DNA of 64,000 nt from Fragosphaeria purpurea (Eukaryota; Ascomycota; Sordariomycetes; Ophiostomatales; Ophiostomataceae): assembly GCA_002778095.1 (NCBI GenBank), contig PCDL01000007.1:124001-188000 (forward strand), read 5' to 3'. Under the pieces are notes generated by a model. The model saw only the letters and a program-made list of their open reading frames with translations, did no database searches and was not told the DNA's origin. The translations under genes and the position numbers were made by a program. Every line of letters starts with the position of its first letter. Position 1 is the stretch's first letter. Below, in pieces: positions 10,795-22,069 of the stretch.

Positions 10795-12836
10795 TCTCTA
10801 TGTCGTTGATGTCAATGTGGTTGATGTTGTTGAGGAGGTTGTTGAGGCGGATGCAGTCGAAGAGGAGGAAAATAATGAGGAGGTCCAGGAACGACCACGG
10901 ACAGAAGCCAGCCCAACCGAACTCGAGCAGCACAACAAAGTGTATGCCACGCGTTAATATAGACCGCAAGAGGTCTGCTTCGGCCAAGCGTCGGAACGGC
11001 ATGGTGTTCACGCTTCTGTTCAATAAAGCTCGAATAGGAGTAGGACAACGGATAAGCACTGCCTGATGGATAGACGTGGGCCAGAAGTGGAGAAGCTGCT
11101 GCAGAATTGGAGATGGCAAGGATTTTGCAGGACGAAAAAAAAAATAAAAACAAAAAATCAGATCAAAGTTCTGTCTAGTCCACCCCCCCTCCTTCCTCCT
11201 TCCTCTTTCTATCAGCTCGCTCTATCTCGCTCTATCTCCTTCCCAGATACACCGCCAAAACAACAAGCACCTCTATTATTGTTTTTTTTGCAAGAAAATA
11301 ATCAAAACATTATCACCTTCCAATAAAGATCCTCTTCACATTGTTCTTTGTTCTCGTTTCTCGTGAAAGGAAACGACTACCTACAGCTCGTCTCGTCCTT
11401 GGTTTCTTCTGTTTTCTTTCAGACGTCCTCCTGCCGCCTCTTTTCCAGCGTAGTTGTCCACGGTTTTTCGTCTTTCCTTCAGAAGACGATCGTGAAGGCA
11501 AACCTGAACCGTCCTCTCCTCCCGTCAACAGTCGAGACACGCCTGTCCGATGCAGCCACGATGGTCTGTAGACACAGCGTTCCCATCCGCTCCTTCGTTG
11601 CCATCGCCATCTCGTAGTTGTTGCTTCACGAAGACAGATCTTCTTCCTTCCACGCGTACAGTCTACGATCGTCTCTTTATAGTCCTGTAGTCGTAATGCC
11701 ATCGTGAACGTAGTTGTGTCCGAGGAAAGCCCGTTGCAGGATCCTCACGGCCACGCGTCTGCCTTCCCCATTGTCGACGTTCTGTTGCATTCACGCTCTT
11801 GCCAGCCAGCCATCGTGACATGATTCTGAAACCACATCAGGCCTCATTGAGGAAGTCCAGGCCTTCCCTTCCTTCCTCTACCTTCCTCGACCTTCCTCAA
11901 ACTTCCTTTACCTTCCTCAACCCACCTCCTCGACCCACCCTGGACTTCCTTTCCTCCGTACTTCCAACCTGATCAGGCCTCCTGAGACCAACCTGACGTC
12001 CACCTGACGAGGAAGCTGCTCACCGCTTGCTCGCCGCCAGGACCGGGCCTGCTTGTTGTTCCTCGACACCGTCACGCCACGACCTGGACAGTCCTCGTGC
12101 GTACCTACTGCACGACAGGAGGGCATCCTCACTGGCTGGTCCCTGTGCCGTTGCCTCGTCACCACGCTGTCCGTTTGCTGATCCTCGCGTTGGCTTCGCG
12201 TTCCCGGTCTGGTCGTGCCTTCTTCTTTTGTCACTCGGCGCGTCCTGCCCCATCGTCCCTGATTCGTCTGCTGCCTTTCCTGAACCAGCCCCCGACGCGT
12301 TTGTTTTTGCTTTCTCTTCTGCTCTCAGATATTTTTCCCCGGGGCAACCACGACTCCGTTACTGATCTGCTACTGATCTTCTTGTGGCCAGATTTCGTTT
12401 TCTTCCTCTCCCTTTTTCCTATATATAGCCCCCCTCCCTCCCTCTTCCTCTTCCTTTTTTTCTTCCTCTTCTTCTTCCTCTTTTTATTTTTTTCTTCCTC
12501 TTCCTTCGTCAAACAACTCTCCTTTCCCACATTATAGTTTCCAGACTCGCCTGTTCCCTTCTTAACTCTTCTCTTTTTCTCTCACCCTCTTCTTCCCAAC
12601 CCTCTTCTTCCCAACTCTCTCTTCTTTTGTTCTCGTCTTCTTTTCTCTTCTTCTCTTCTCCTTCTTCTCGTCTTCGTCTCTTCACCCTCGGCCACTGCAC
12701 CTTCGCCGAACAAACAAAAGAGACACAAATGTGTCTCTTTTCGGTACATCGTCCTCTTCGCGGTCCATGGCCGCTCCCCTTCCGTCGTGGATGTTAGCAT
12801 CCACGACCGCCTTTATATGCCACTTAAAGGCCATTT
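10795..12836. other. Gene-poor spacer with CTTCCTC-rich tract
   Basis: I see no gene here. Sequence from about 11,866 to 11,930 is a degenerate run of ACCTTCCTC-like units, and 12,420-12,680 is dominated by TTCCTCTTC pyrimidine tracts. Open frames change frame within these tracts and start at non-ATG codons. Confidence 0.55.
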
Positions 12837-12862
12837 ACTTGGCTGTGGCTCCCTTCTACTAG
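12837..12862 (+). repeat. 26-bp direct repeat, copy 1
   Basis: ACTTGGCTGTGGC followed by a T-rich CCCTTCTACTAG ending. It recurs at 14,878-14,903 with one substitution. In one frame both copies read LAVAPFY then stop. The CCCTTCTACTAG part would also serve as a splice acceptor. Confidence 0.8.
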
Positions 12863-13267
12863 AGAAGTTGGGACCCGGTACGTTGACACCTGAAAAAAAA
12901 ATCCTACAATCTTTTTCCCTTGTTTCTCTTCATCAAACTGACATCCCCGTCTCTAGGTCCTCGGTGTCTTGGCTTATCAGCCAGCACCTCCCGTCAAATG
13001 GGGCACTCGACACACCGGGCCTCTTCGCAGCACCTTTGTTGGTGTCCCCCGGGGCGCTTATACAAATCCAAGGCCATAAAAGTGAGCAAAACAATCTTCC
13101 CTTCTGACGGTGATTGGACACGCCCTGGATTGGACTTTTTGGCTAACGAGTTTGTGGAACAAACACAGCCTTTTCTCGGCGGCCTTGGTGACGGTGCCCT
13201 GTCGTCCGTCTCCTACGGCGACTCAAGGGCGAGGTCAGAGACCTCTCTCTGGCGGAGGCGATAGCAG

Positions 13268-13958
13268 TTTTGAGGACGAAGACACGCAGCCGGTGCTACC
13301 GGGGAGTGTCTTCGTTCTCACAGCTAGCATCGTCTCCGCCGAATGGACCTTCAACAAGGCCATTCACAAGGAGTGGCTCCCCGCCTCGAAGACAGGACCG
13401 GTACGTTGTCACTGTTTTTCAAAGCACTCCTTTCCACACACACATACACATACGCATACGCATACACACACACACACATACATATACACACACACATACA
13501 CACCCACACACACACAACATGCACATCTCCCTCAACGTTTTCCATACTTTTTTTTGTTTCATACATACTGACTTTGGGTTGATAACAGGTGCCCTCCTTC
13601 CCTGCCACCACCGTCGGCTTCGACAATACCGCGAGAACCTCGACCGCAACGGCCGTGCAGCACTTCCAGTTCCAGAACCAGCGGAAGGCCGGGTCGCGGA
13701 AACCACGGGCGCACATGGACAAGTGCCTCGTGTACGATATCGGACAGCCCGACTCGACGGGTGCGTCGCGTCCCCCGTTTTGACCGCCACCGACGCTTCG
13801 TTTCTCCTGGGCGTGCTTCGTGTTTCTCCCTTCCCCCCCTAGTATGCCACCGGTATCACGGCGCCGGGGGGAAGGGATTGAAGCATGATACACGGTTGCG
13901 GGCTCCGCTACCGCGAGCATCGCTCTATGCAGGGTCGTTGTGGGGTGTGCGTGCGTAG
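13268..13958 (+). CDS. Possible multi-exon gene, unidentified
   Basis: This is a tentative model of three downstream exons only: 13268-13400, 13589-13760 and 13843-13958, with no start codon assigned. They join in phase with good GT-AG sites (CCG/GTACGT, AACAG, GACGG/GTGCGT, CCCCCCCTAG). The reading includes SFEDEDTQPVLPGSVFVLTA, then VPSFPATTVGFDNTAR, HMDKCLVYDIGQPDS and SLWGVRA before a TAG at 13,956. The first intron (13401-13588) carries a CA repeat. The upstream end is unresolved, because linking to 12,957-13,233 would need a 34-nt intron, too short for this genome. It could be a decayed gene, a mobile-element fragment or chance. No family is recognised. Confidence 0.25.
13435..13517. 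repeat. CA-rich microsatellite
   Basis: About 80 bp of CA with interspersed CATACG and CACCCA units, inside the intron of the tentative gene. Confidence 0.9.
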
Positions 13959-13985
13959 ACGCACACCCTACGACGACCCTGCATA
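13926..13985. repeat. 27-bp inverted repeat with 6-nt loop (hairpin)
   Basis: Arms 13926-13952 and 13959-13985 pair over all 27 positions. There are 25 Watson-Crick pairs, and the two others (39/72 and 42/69 in the last two digits of their coordinates) are T-G and G-T, so a plus-strand RNA would pair continuously. The loop is GCGTAG. This is by far the strongest hairpin I found in the window. It may be a processed small-RNA precursor, a transcription stop or a remnant of a small inverted-repeat element. Confidence 0.9.
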
Positions 13986-14440
13986 CCCCCGCAGGCGGTT
14001 CCTCTTTTTGAGCCTGCTGGGGCACGCCCAACTTCCGCTTTCCCGGTCGCCGAGTCCCTGCGCAGCTTCTTTGGGCAGTAGGATTCTCCTCCGTTCGGCC
14101 CCTGCGACCCGTCTTCCGACTCTGCAGACCACCGGTGGTCCGCCCTCCTACTTCGGGGGCTATATACAGGGGAATGTCAGCTCCCTTCCCCCCTTCCCAG
14201 CAACAAGCTTCGGCAATACTCGTCCCGCCGAACCCTCCCTGCAGCACCACGCCCAACAACACACCACTGGGGCTGCCGAGAGGGAAGGCTTGCAGATATT
14301 GGTAAGTCCACTGTCCCCCCAAACAAAGAAAGAGAGAAAGAAAACGTCTCGTCCGTCTGCAACACAAATACTAACACACGCATAGCGGGCGGTCTGCTGT
14401 CGCCTTACCCAAGACGCCCACATCTTGGGTGGCCCGCCGC

Positions 14441-14565
14441 GGAGGCAAATCGCTTGCCTTCGCCATCCGGCGGGCGGGAAAGCTGCCGAGGAGGCAAATC
14501 GCTTGCCTTCGCCATCGGGCGTCCTAGGCAGTCACCGAGGAGGCAAATCGCTTGCCTTCGCCATC
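14441..14565. repeat. Three-copy repeat array, 49-bp period
   Basis: A 27-nt sequence starting GGAGGCAAATCGC recurs exactly at 14441, 14490 and 14539, separated by two 22-nt divergent spacers. Each copy contains AGGCAA-ATCGC-TTGCCT, a 6-bp inverted repeat around a 5-nt loop. The 49-nt period is not a multiple of three, so this is not a protein repeat. Copies 2 and 3 also share CCGA before the unit. Confidence 0.9.
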
Positions 14566-14877
14566 TGGTGTCCTGGGGAACAACAATGTAAGTCAAACCA
14601 AGACAACATCCTTCCATCCTCGGATTGCTTTTCTTTTTCCAGGGGGGGGGGAAAGTGGCTCGCCGACCATTGTTATGAGCAAGACAATTCTGACCAGTGA
14701 ATGCAGCAGGATCGCGTTGCCGTGTTGAAACCCGCAAAGCAGCGCCGAGGAGGTGCCTGGCTTCCTCGGGATGGCTTTGCGGATTTGGGAGACGTGGACG
14801 ACACGAACGACAATGGTGGTCGTGTCCGTGTCCCTCGAACGGGACGCAGTATTTTTTTTGTGTCTGTGATCACCTTG

Positions 14878-14903
14878 ACTTGGCTGTGGCCCCCTTCTAC
14901 TAG
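14878..14903 (+). repeat. 26-bp direct repeat, copy 2
   Basis: This matches 12,837-12,862 at 25 of 26 positions, 2,041 bp downstream of the first copy. Confidence 0.8.
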
Positions 14904-15704
14904 GATTACACAAATAGACACAATTACAGAAAACTGAATAAAAAATATAAAAAATATAATAAACTCGTGACAAAGTTCAATTAAAGATCAAGTAACCAAA
15001 CGTTTTCCTTCATTCTTTCGCGATCGAGAGTATCGCTGTGATGGATGGCGAGCATCGTGAGATCACGGATTTGCTGAACGATAGGGGACCACTATGCTTT
15101 GCTGTGCACAGCGACACCAATCTGAGAAAAGAGTGAACTTGTGCGTGGTCGTATGGACTGAACAGAACAATGTGCAAAGAAGGCAGCGGGCGGGTAATCG
15201 TTGTTGGCTCGTCTGCTTTTGTACAGGATACAGCCGTCCCGCGTTTTTTGTTTGTTCTTTTTGTTCTTTTCTTTTTTTTTGTCTGGACGAGTACGGGAAC
15301 GAGAGGAGTCCACACCAGGCTCGCCGATATGAATTGCCATCCAGGAAGCTTCTTTATTTAATCTCGCCCGCGAGAAAGCAATATGCGGCACATATTAACG
15401 GTGTGTAGAAGATCCCTGCTGGAGCAATTTATATCTGTCGTTCTGTTTCTTTGTGATTGTTTTCCTTTTTCTTTTGCGGGGGTAAAAAAGCCTTGTTTGG
15501 TCTAGACGTACATCCGGGAAGGAAAAGAAGGAATGGGCGGAGGAGACAGAAATAAAGTAGATGGAAAGGGTTTCTGTATTTTCGAATGTTTCTTTCAAGT
15601 TGTTTTTATTTCGCGTTGTGTTCTGTCGTGATCCATTTTGAATATCTTCTTGCGTCTTTGTCTCGAGAAAAGAATAGCCTCAAAATATCCAACTTACGCA
15701 CAAC

Positions 15705-17887
15705 ATGGCGATCTTGGCAAACGAGGCCGGCGAAGGCCATCACGCGCATCTGGCCCACAGGTGCGTATTTGCGATCCATCTCGCCTACAAGGCGTTCCTA
15801 CAAGTAGAACATCAAAGCTGATCAAACCTCTTCCCTCTCTAGCCATGCCCACGAAGAGGACATTCCCGGCACCGTCAACCTTGTCGCGGCAGGTATGTCG
15901 AGCTACTTGTTGTTTTCCAGTCTTCTTTTTACTTTGGACTTCTGACATCCACAATCTTCCCAGAGGGCGACGACACTGGCTATGGCCAGGCTTTGTTTCC
16001 CGTGCCGGCCCAGGATCCCAACGATCCTCTGCAGGTGAGAGAATGGCCTTGCTTTCGTGGGCTCTCCGTTGTCTTATCTTCCGTCTCACAAACCCTTTTC
16101 AGTGGCCGGCCAGCAAAAAGAACGCCATCCTCATCATCGTGTCCGTCTACTCGTTCCTCGGCAACGCCACCCTCACGGGCATCAACGTGTACATCCCCCT
16201 GTACACGGAGCTCTTTGGCGTCTCGCCCACCGCCGCCTCGACCCTGATCTCGTATCCCAACCTGTGCTTTGGGTTCAGTGCGTGACGACAGTGGTCGTGT
16301 CCCTTGTTCCTGCTCTACGGTTCTTCCGTTGACTGACACTGGTGTTCTCCTCCCGCAGGCTCTCTCCTCCTCGTCCCCTTGTACCTCAAATTCGGCCGCC
16401 GACCGGTCATGCTCGGCACCCTGCTCTGCGTAAGACATTGCACAATGCGGCGAACACGTTTTCTTTACTCGTATACTGATTAACCCACGCGCCCCCAGTT
16501 CATCGCCGGCCTCATCGGGGCCGCCCGGGCCAATACGTTTGGCGGGCTCATGGCCGCGCGCTGCGTCCACGCCTTTGGCGCCGGCGTGTGCGAGGCCCTG
16601 CCCGTCCAGCTGGTCAACGACATTTTCTACATCCACGAGCGCGGCAAGCGCATTGGCTACTACACGGGTGCGTCTCAGACGAATAAGCGAAAAATCAAGA
16701 GAAGACATGCTGAGAAGCTGACTTAAATAGTCGCCCTTTGTCTCGCCGCCGTGTCCCCCCTGGCCGCCGGCTACATGCTCGACGGGGGCTACTCATGGCG
16801 GCTGTTTTTCTACGTGTCCTTTGCCCTCGCCGGTGCCGTGTTTGTGCTGGCCTTTTTCTTTGTCGAGGAGAGCTCGTACGACCGCACGGCCGCCCTGGCC
16901 GCCGAGGCCGCCACGATGACGCGCACGGGTTCGGTGCCGGCCGCCGAGGATATTGAGGACAGCCATGCTACGGGCGAAAAGAATGCCGCCGCTACCACCA
17001 CCACCACCACAGAACACGAAAACGGGCCGGCGACCACCTCGCCCGCGTCGACGTCTCTACCGCCCAGCGACTCCTCGTCCGTGCTCGCGGCGGCGGCGCT
17101 GCCCCCGCGCAAGCGGTTCGTCCAGACGCTCTCGCTGGCCGGCCGCCGCGACCGCGGCGTGTCCATGGTCGGCACCGTCCTGCGCGCCTTCACCTACTTC
17201 CTCGTGCCCCAGGCCCTCTGGGTCATCACGACCTACGGCGCCAACATCGGCCTCGGCGCCCTCGGCATGGGCTACACCTTCCCGGGCCTCATCACGGCCC
17301 CGCCCTACAACTGGAGCCTCGCGAGCGCCGGCCTGCAGTCGCTCGCGCCCTTTGTCGGCTTCCTGGCCGCCGTGCCCTTCATGGCCGCCTCGGACCGCCT
17401 CGCTGCCTACCGCACGCGCCGCAACGGCGGCGTCCGCGAGGCCGAGATGCGCCTCGGCGTCCTGCTCGTGCCCATGCTCGTCGGCCCCGCGGGCCTGCTG
17501 CTGTACGGGCTCGCGGCGCAGGCGCGCGCCGCGTGGGCGTGCTACCTCGTCGGCTCGGCGCTGCTCTCGTGGAGCGGCTTCTTCTACTTTTCGCTGACGC
17601 TCACGTACGCCGTCGACGCGCACTACGCCAACACGTCGGAGATGATCATCGCCGTCAACGTGGGCAAGCAGGCCGTCAGCTTCGGGTTCGGCAACGCCGT
17701 GCTGACGTGGGTGCACACGCGCAGCTACGCCGTCATCTTCGGCGGCGTCTTCACGGGCGTGCTGGCCGCGAACAACCTGGTCGTGCTGGTCTTTTTGTTC
17801 TGGGGCAAGCCGCTCCGGCGCGCCATGGCGCGCTCGTGGCTGGCGCGCCTGCACCGGCAGACGCACACGGCCGGGGCGGCGCACTGA
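15705..17887 (+). CDS. MFS transporter, DHA1-type (12-TM)
   Basis: Seven exons (15705-15760, 15843-15892, 15964-16034, 16103-16277, 16359-16429, 16499-16667, 16731-17887) join to 582 residues with every phase closing. A cytosolic N-terminus containing DPNDPLQWPASKKN, the entry sequence typical of fungal DHA1 drug/polyamine transporters, precedes the first helix. KFGRRPVMLG is the MFS loop 2-3 motif, and RCVHAFGAGVCEALPVQLVND and FYIHERGKRIGYY are the helix 4-5 region. A long polar loop (about residues 240-320, with Thr and Ser runs) separates the two six-helix halves. The product is likely a plasma-membrane proton antiporter for xenobiotics or amines. The substrate cannot be read from the sequence. 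Confidence 0.9.
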
Positions 17888-19723
17888 GGGTGTACCGGTG
17901 GGCTCTAGGATGGGTTTTGGTTATTTATTTTTTTGTTCATTTCTTTATTTACTTGTTGTTAGTGTCCCTGCTGTTCTTTCCTTACAAATACACAGTCTTT
18001 TTGTTCGCTTGCCAGCTGATACTAGATTATACAAACCTTATGTAGTTTCACTGCAAAATTCCAAATCTCGGACCTTTTTTGGCTTTCCACACGGGCTGGT
18101 GACGATCAAACAAGACGTTGTCGTAGATCCCTGCCACATGTAAAGAGTGCTGTCGTGATGTCCTTTGTACACGGCAGGCGAGGCGTAGATCCTGTTGGAC
18201 AAACAGAACACGGCAATGTAGCTTAAACAAGAAAAACGTTTCCATTGCCCCCTTGGTACGTCCTGTTGGCAGGTACGACCGGTCAGGACCAGCGTCCATC
18301 ATGCAAACCGTCTCCTGGTAATATGGTGACCGGATACGAAGACGCGGGACGCGGAGAACACCACACGGCACTCAATGCAACACAACCTGGAGACGGTCAG
18401 CAAACGTTGTACCAGCAAGACGTCGGCGGTGGTTTGATGACGATGTGCAGGGCGGTTCCGTGAGCAATCGTCCTGGCTTTTTGATTGTCACTACTTCTCT
18501 TGTCTCTGCTTCTCTTGTATGCCAGGCCCCCTTTCTCCCTTCGGTTCTCGTGTCTGTTGATGGGCGTGGATCTGGGATCTGCCATCCATTGACTTTATTA
18601 CTTGCTTTCCCTTCTCCTCTTTGTATTATCTGCCTCACGGGAACAGACAGACGTAGGACTTTGTGTGGTTGCAACGCATTGTCCGGCCAAGACTGGGGCA
18701 GGGATCCCGGCGTGCGATCGCTCCTCATTTTTCAAACCTTAAAGGATGGATACGATCTACGCGAACGCCTGTCCGAGCAAAAAAAAAAAACATTCACGGA
18801 GCCGGATCGAACTCTGACGTATTTTCATTTTGGCTTGCCAGCGTGGTCAGACCTTGTAAAGCGCCAAATGCCACGAGGTCGGTGTGGGCTGTTGCCCTGC
18901 GTCAAAGCACACGGCAGGGGGGTTGGCTTTGCCGTCCGTGTCCCTCTGCCGTTATTTTTTCTTTTTTTTTTTTTTTTGGCGAGATGTAGGATAGTGCAGG
19001 AAAAGAACGACATACAACGAGATACAGAAAACGTACGGCTTCAGTGTTCTTGCTCTATGCGAGGTCAATGTGCGTCGTGCTATGGGAAGAGAGGGCATGC
19101 TATACCGTTCACCTCCTAGTTAGTCTATGCCTCCTGCCCCCGTTAAGTCTTCTACTCTCTCTCTCTGTTTCCGCCTTCCCAACGTTACCGTCGATCACAC
19201 TCGCATGTAGATACCCGACGGCAGGCGGCCAAGGCACGACGTGCGGTTCGGTCCCGTCAACGCCCTGCCGCCTCTTGACGGTCAAGCTGCACAAAGCTGG
19301 CTGTGTTGTCCAGTGGTTCCCGTCCGCGGGTTGTCTGTCCCTCGGGCAAAGACTGTGGACTGATCCCCACATCGTGTCTTGATATTCTCTGCTGCCTGCT
19401 GTTTACTGGTATCCTGACTTTCGTCTCCTTGTAATCTTGTTCTGATGTCATCGTGAACACGTCGACCGAATCTTGAAGCTGGCGTCTGGATGTTCTCATA
19501 CACGACAATGCCACCGACGACACGACAACAACAATGACCAAACAACGGCCGCAACGAACGACTGCTGCAACCCGGGCGTGAACGCGCCTACGTACAAAAT
19601 AACGGCCATCGACGGGAAGGCAATTCCTCAGCATATCACCCCTATCCCGGCCTGGATCCCTCTCAAAAGTAAATCAACGACCAAAAGATCCAGTCCCCAT
19701 TACGTCTTCCGCCCTCCGACGGC
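17888..19723. other. Intergenic spacer
   Basis: I recognise nothing in these 1.8 kb. Short open frames exist on both strands (for example 18,445-19,119), but they cross poly-A and poly-T runs and begin at non-ATG codons. The last few hundred bases should hold the promoter of the rhodopsin-domain gene. Confidence 0.5.
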
Positions 19724-21434
19724 ATGCCCTCAACATCAGAGGCCTCCGCCGGCAGTGCGGCCGTGGCTGTGGCGGCGGCGGTCAGCCCGTCGCCCGTCGC
19801 GTCCCCCGGCGACGGCGGGCCGGCCAACATCTCAGCCACCCCGTCACCAAATTCACCCGACCTGCCGCACGACAGCAAGCAGGGCGCCATTGTCGCCAGC
19901 ACCATCATCGTCCTGCTGATCGCGGCCGCATTCGTGGTCGCGCGCTTCTACACGCGGATCGTGATTACGCGCAACAAGCTGGGGAGCAGCGAGTGGTTGG
20001 TGTTGGTCGCCTGGGTACGTTTGTTCTGCGGCTTTGTTGACATAAAAGTCGTATAAGTTTGTGTGTTCTGCCGACTTCCAACCTGTTGCTAACGTTGACT
20101 CCGTAGCTCTTCGCGCTGGGCACCACCATCCCCGAACTGCTCGGTACGTGACTGCTCTTTGTTTTATTCCAACGAAGCAGATCGTCTGGGGCGTCACTGT
20201 CGACTAACAAGCAAACAGAGGTCTCCTTTGGCATGGGCGCCCACATCTACGACCTCACGCCGCAGACCTTCAACGGCCCCGGCATCCTCGAGGCCCAGTG
20301 GATCTCCATCCTCTTCTACACGCTCTCCCTCACCTGCAGCAAGCTGTCCATCCTCATGCTGTACATCCAGCTCTTCTACCACAGCTGGATCCGCCCCGCC
20401 AGCCTCGGCCTGCTCGCCGTCGTCGCCCTGTCGCAGATCTGGGTGCTCTACGTCATCTTCAGCGCCTGCACGCCGCTGGCGGCCTTTTGGGACCCGGCGC
20501 TGGCCGCCGCCGCCGCCGGTCCGGACGCGTCGTCGTCGTCGTCGGGGCCCTCCTGCCACCCACAGGTCTACTGGCTGAGCAACCAGTACCTCCTGATCGC
20601 CACCGATTTTTTGGTGTTTCTGCTGCCGCTGCCAGTCGTCTGGACGCTCAAGGTCCGGCGGCGGCAGAAGATCCTGCTCGTCTTTCTGTTCGCCCTGGGG
20701 TTCTTGTACGTTTGGCACTTGTTTTGTCTTTTTTATTCTGATTTTTTATTTTTATATATATTGAGTTTTATTTTATTTTATTTTACGTTATTTTGCATCT
20801 ACTGACATCGTTCAGCGTCTGCGCCATCTCCGTCATCCGCATCGTCCTGCTCATGCCGCTGCTCAACAACGCCGGCGCCGACTTTACTTACAACAGCACG
20901 CCCGCGTACTACTGGACCACGGTCGAGATCAACCTCGCCATCATGGTCGCGTGCGCCATCACGCTCAAGCCGCTCATCAGCCGCTTCCTGCCCACGCTGC
21001 TGCTGTCGACGCACCCGTACTACCCCGGCGGCTCCGACGATGGTGGCGCGGCCGGTGGCTTGGCCGGTCTCGCGGAGCCGGGCGGGCCCCGCCGGTTGCG
21101 CGGCAGCCTGCTCCGCGACCCGCTCGCCACGTTTGGTTCGTTGCCGTCGCGGTTGCCGCGCACCAAGACGGGCGGCGACCGCGGCGCCTACGAGGACGAC
21201 GACGACGATGGCGACAGCGCGCAGGCCCTGCATGCGCCGCCGCGGCACGCAGACGATGCGGTCAGCGACGTGGAGTCGGCCGCGGACAAGCAGGCGGCTG
21301 TTTTGATGAGCAAGAGCGACGAGACGGTGTCGACGGTGTCGACGCAGCCGGCGCCGCCGCGGTCACCCCAGTCGCCACGGTCGCCACGGTCGTCTACTTC
21401 CAACCGGCCAAGCGGGCCAATCAAGCAGGGATGA
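19724..21434 (+). CDS. Rhodopsin-domain (PTH11-like) integral membrane protein
   Basis: Four exons (19724-20014, 20107-20143, 20219-20705, 20816-21434) join to 477 residues. An N-terminus rich in Ser, Ala and Pro (about 50 residues) leads into the first membrane helix (IVASTIIVLLIAAAFVVARF). The conserved segments follow in order: FGMGAHIYDL, LFYTLSLTCSKLSILMLY, the FSACTPLAAFWDP loop (Cys before the PLAxxWD motif), TDFLVFLLPLPVVWTLK, and a final helix ending NLAIMVACAITLKPLISRF. This is the fungal rhodopsin family, whose members include PTH11-like GPCR candidates and satratoxin-cluster SatX-type proteins. The last about 130 residues form a cytosolic tail rich in Arg, Asp and Ser/Pro with a poly-Asp tract, suited to phosphorylation. 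The ligand is unknown. Confidence 0.88.
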
Positions 21435-22069
21435 AAAACCACTTTGAAAAAAACAAAAAACAAAAAACAAAAAACAAAAAAAAAAAAAAAAAAAAAAAAA
21501 CAAAAAAACAAAAGAACGACATACGTAATATTTTACACCTTGACTTTGTATTCCTGATTTTCGCCCTATTCTTTTGTTAGTATCATTAATCAAACAAGCC
21601 TCCACTCCTATGTAGTGGACGTCCAAGGCCCCGAAAGGACAGATAGGTATGGCCTCCGAACTAGCCATGAAGCTGGTTTCTCCCTAAGCGAGACACACGG
21701 AGAAACGGAAAAAGATGGGCAGAAGGGAAATGGGCAGAATGATGCAGAGACAATACCACACGTGTCTTGGACAAGGCGGCGTTGGGCGAGAGGTGCAAAA
21801 TTCAATAACCTTTTTTTCATTATTTTTTCTTGGCTCGGATAGCATGTAATGTTCTCCTCTAGGTGCTACTTCCTTGCTGAAAACCAAAGATTCACCAGTG
21901 ATTTTGTTAGGGATGGTCAACCGATGAATGGAGTTTGTTGATGTAGATGTCAAAAGTGTTGATCTTCTCTGCTGACTACCCATTTGCTGTGAATTCTCGT
22001 TCGTTGCTGTTGCCTAGGGTGCATAAGTAGAAATAACACCCGATAACGGATAAACCGGAAAATTATCCG
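21435..22069. other. Intergenic, with A-rich tract
   Basis: A (CAAAAAA)n and poly-A stretch runs from 21,445 to about 21,515, just after the stop of the rhodopsin-domain gene. The rest is unremarkable and contains no gene I can support. Confidence 0.6.

Larger units (their letters stand above)
13986..15704. other. Gene-poor spacer with repeat array
   Basis: This stretch holds the three-copy array at 14,441-14,565 and the second copy of the 26-bp direct repeat. A coding-looking tract around 14,700-14,860 (rich in Arg/Gly/Asp codons) has no start, family match or splice partner that I can defend. The last 800 bp are AT-rich and empty, ending in the DHA1 transporter promoter. Confidence 0.5.

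Noticed and set aside
13589..14240. Possible internal duplication (VPSFPATTVGFDN versus LPPFPATSFGNTR)
   Set aside because: The resemblance is limited to about a dozen residues with a gap. The nucleotide match is weak and one copy lies outside any gene model.
13351..14367. 338-codon minus-strand open frame
   Set aside because: It spans the hairpin and CA tract, has no family similarity I recognise, and its codon use is poor. The plus-strand exon chain explains the region at least as well.
14441..14565. CRISPR array
   Set aside because: Only three units, eukaryotic context, no cas genes, and the spacers share CCGA ends. It is kept as a repeat array only.
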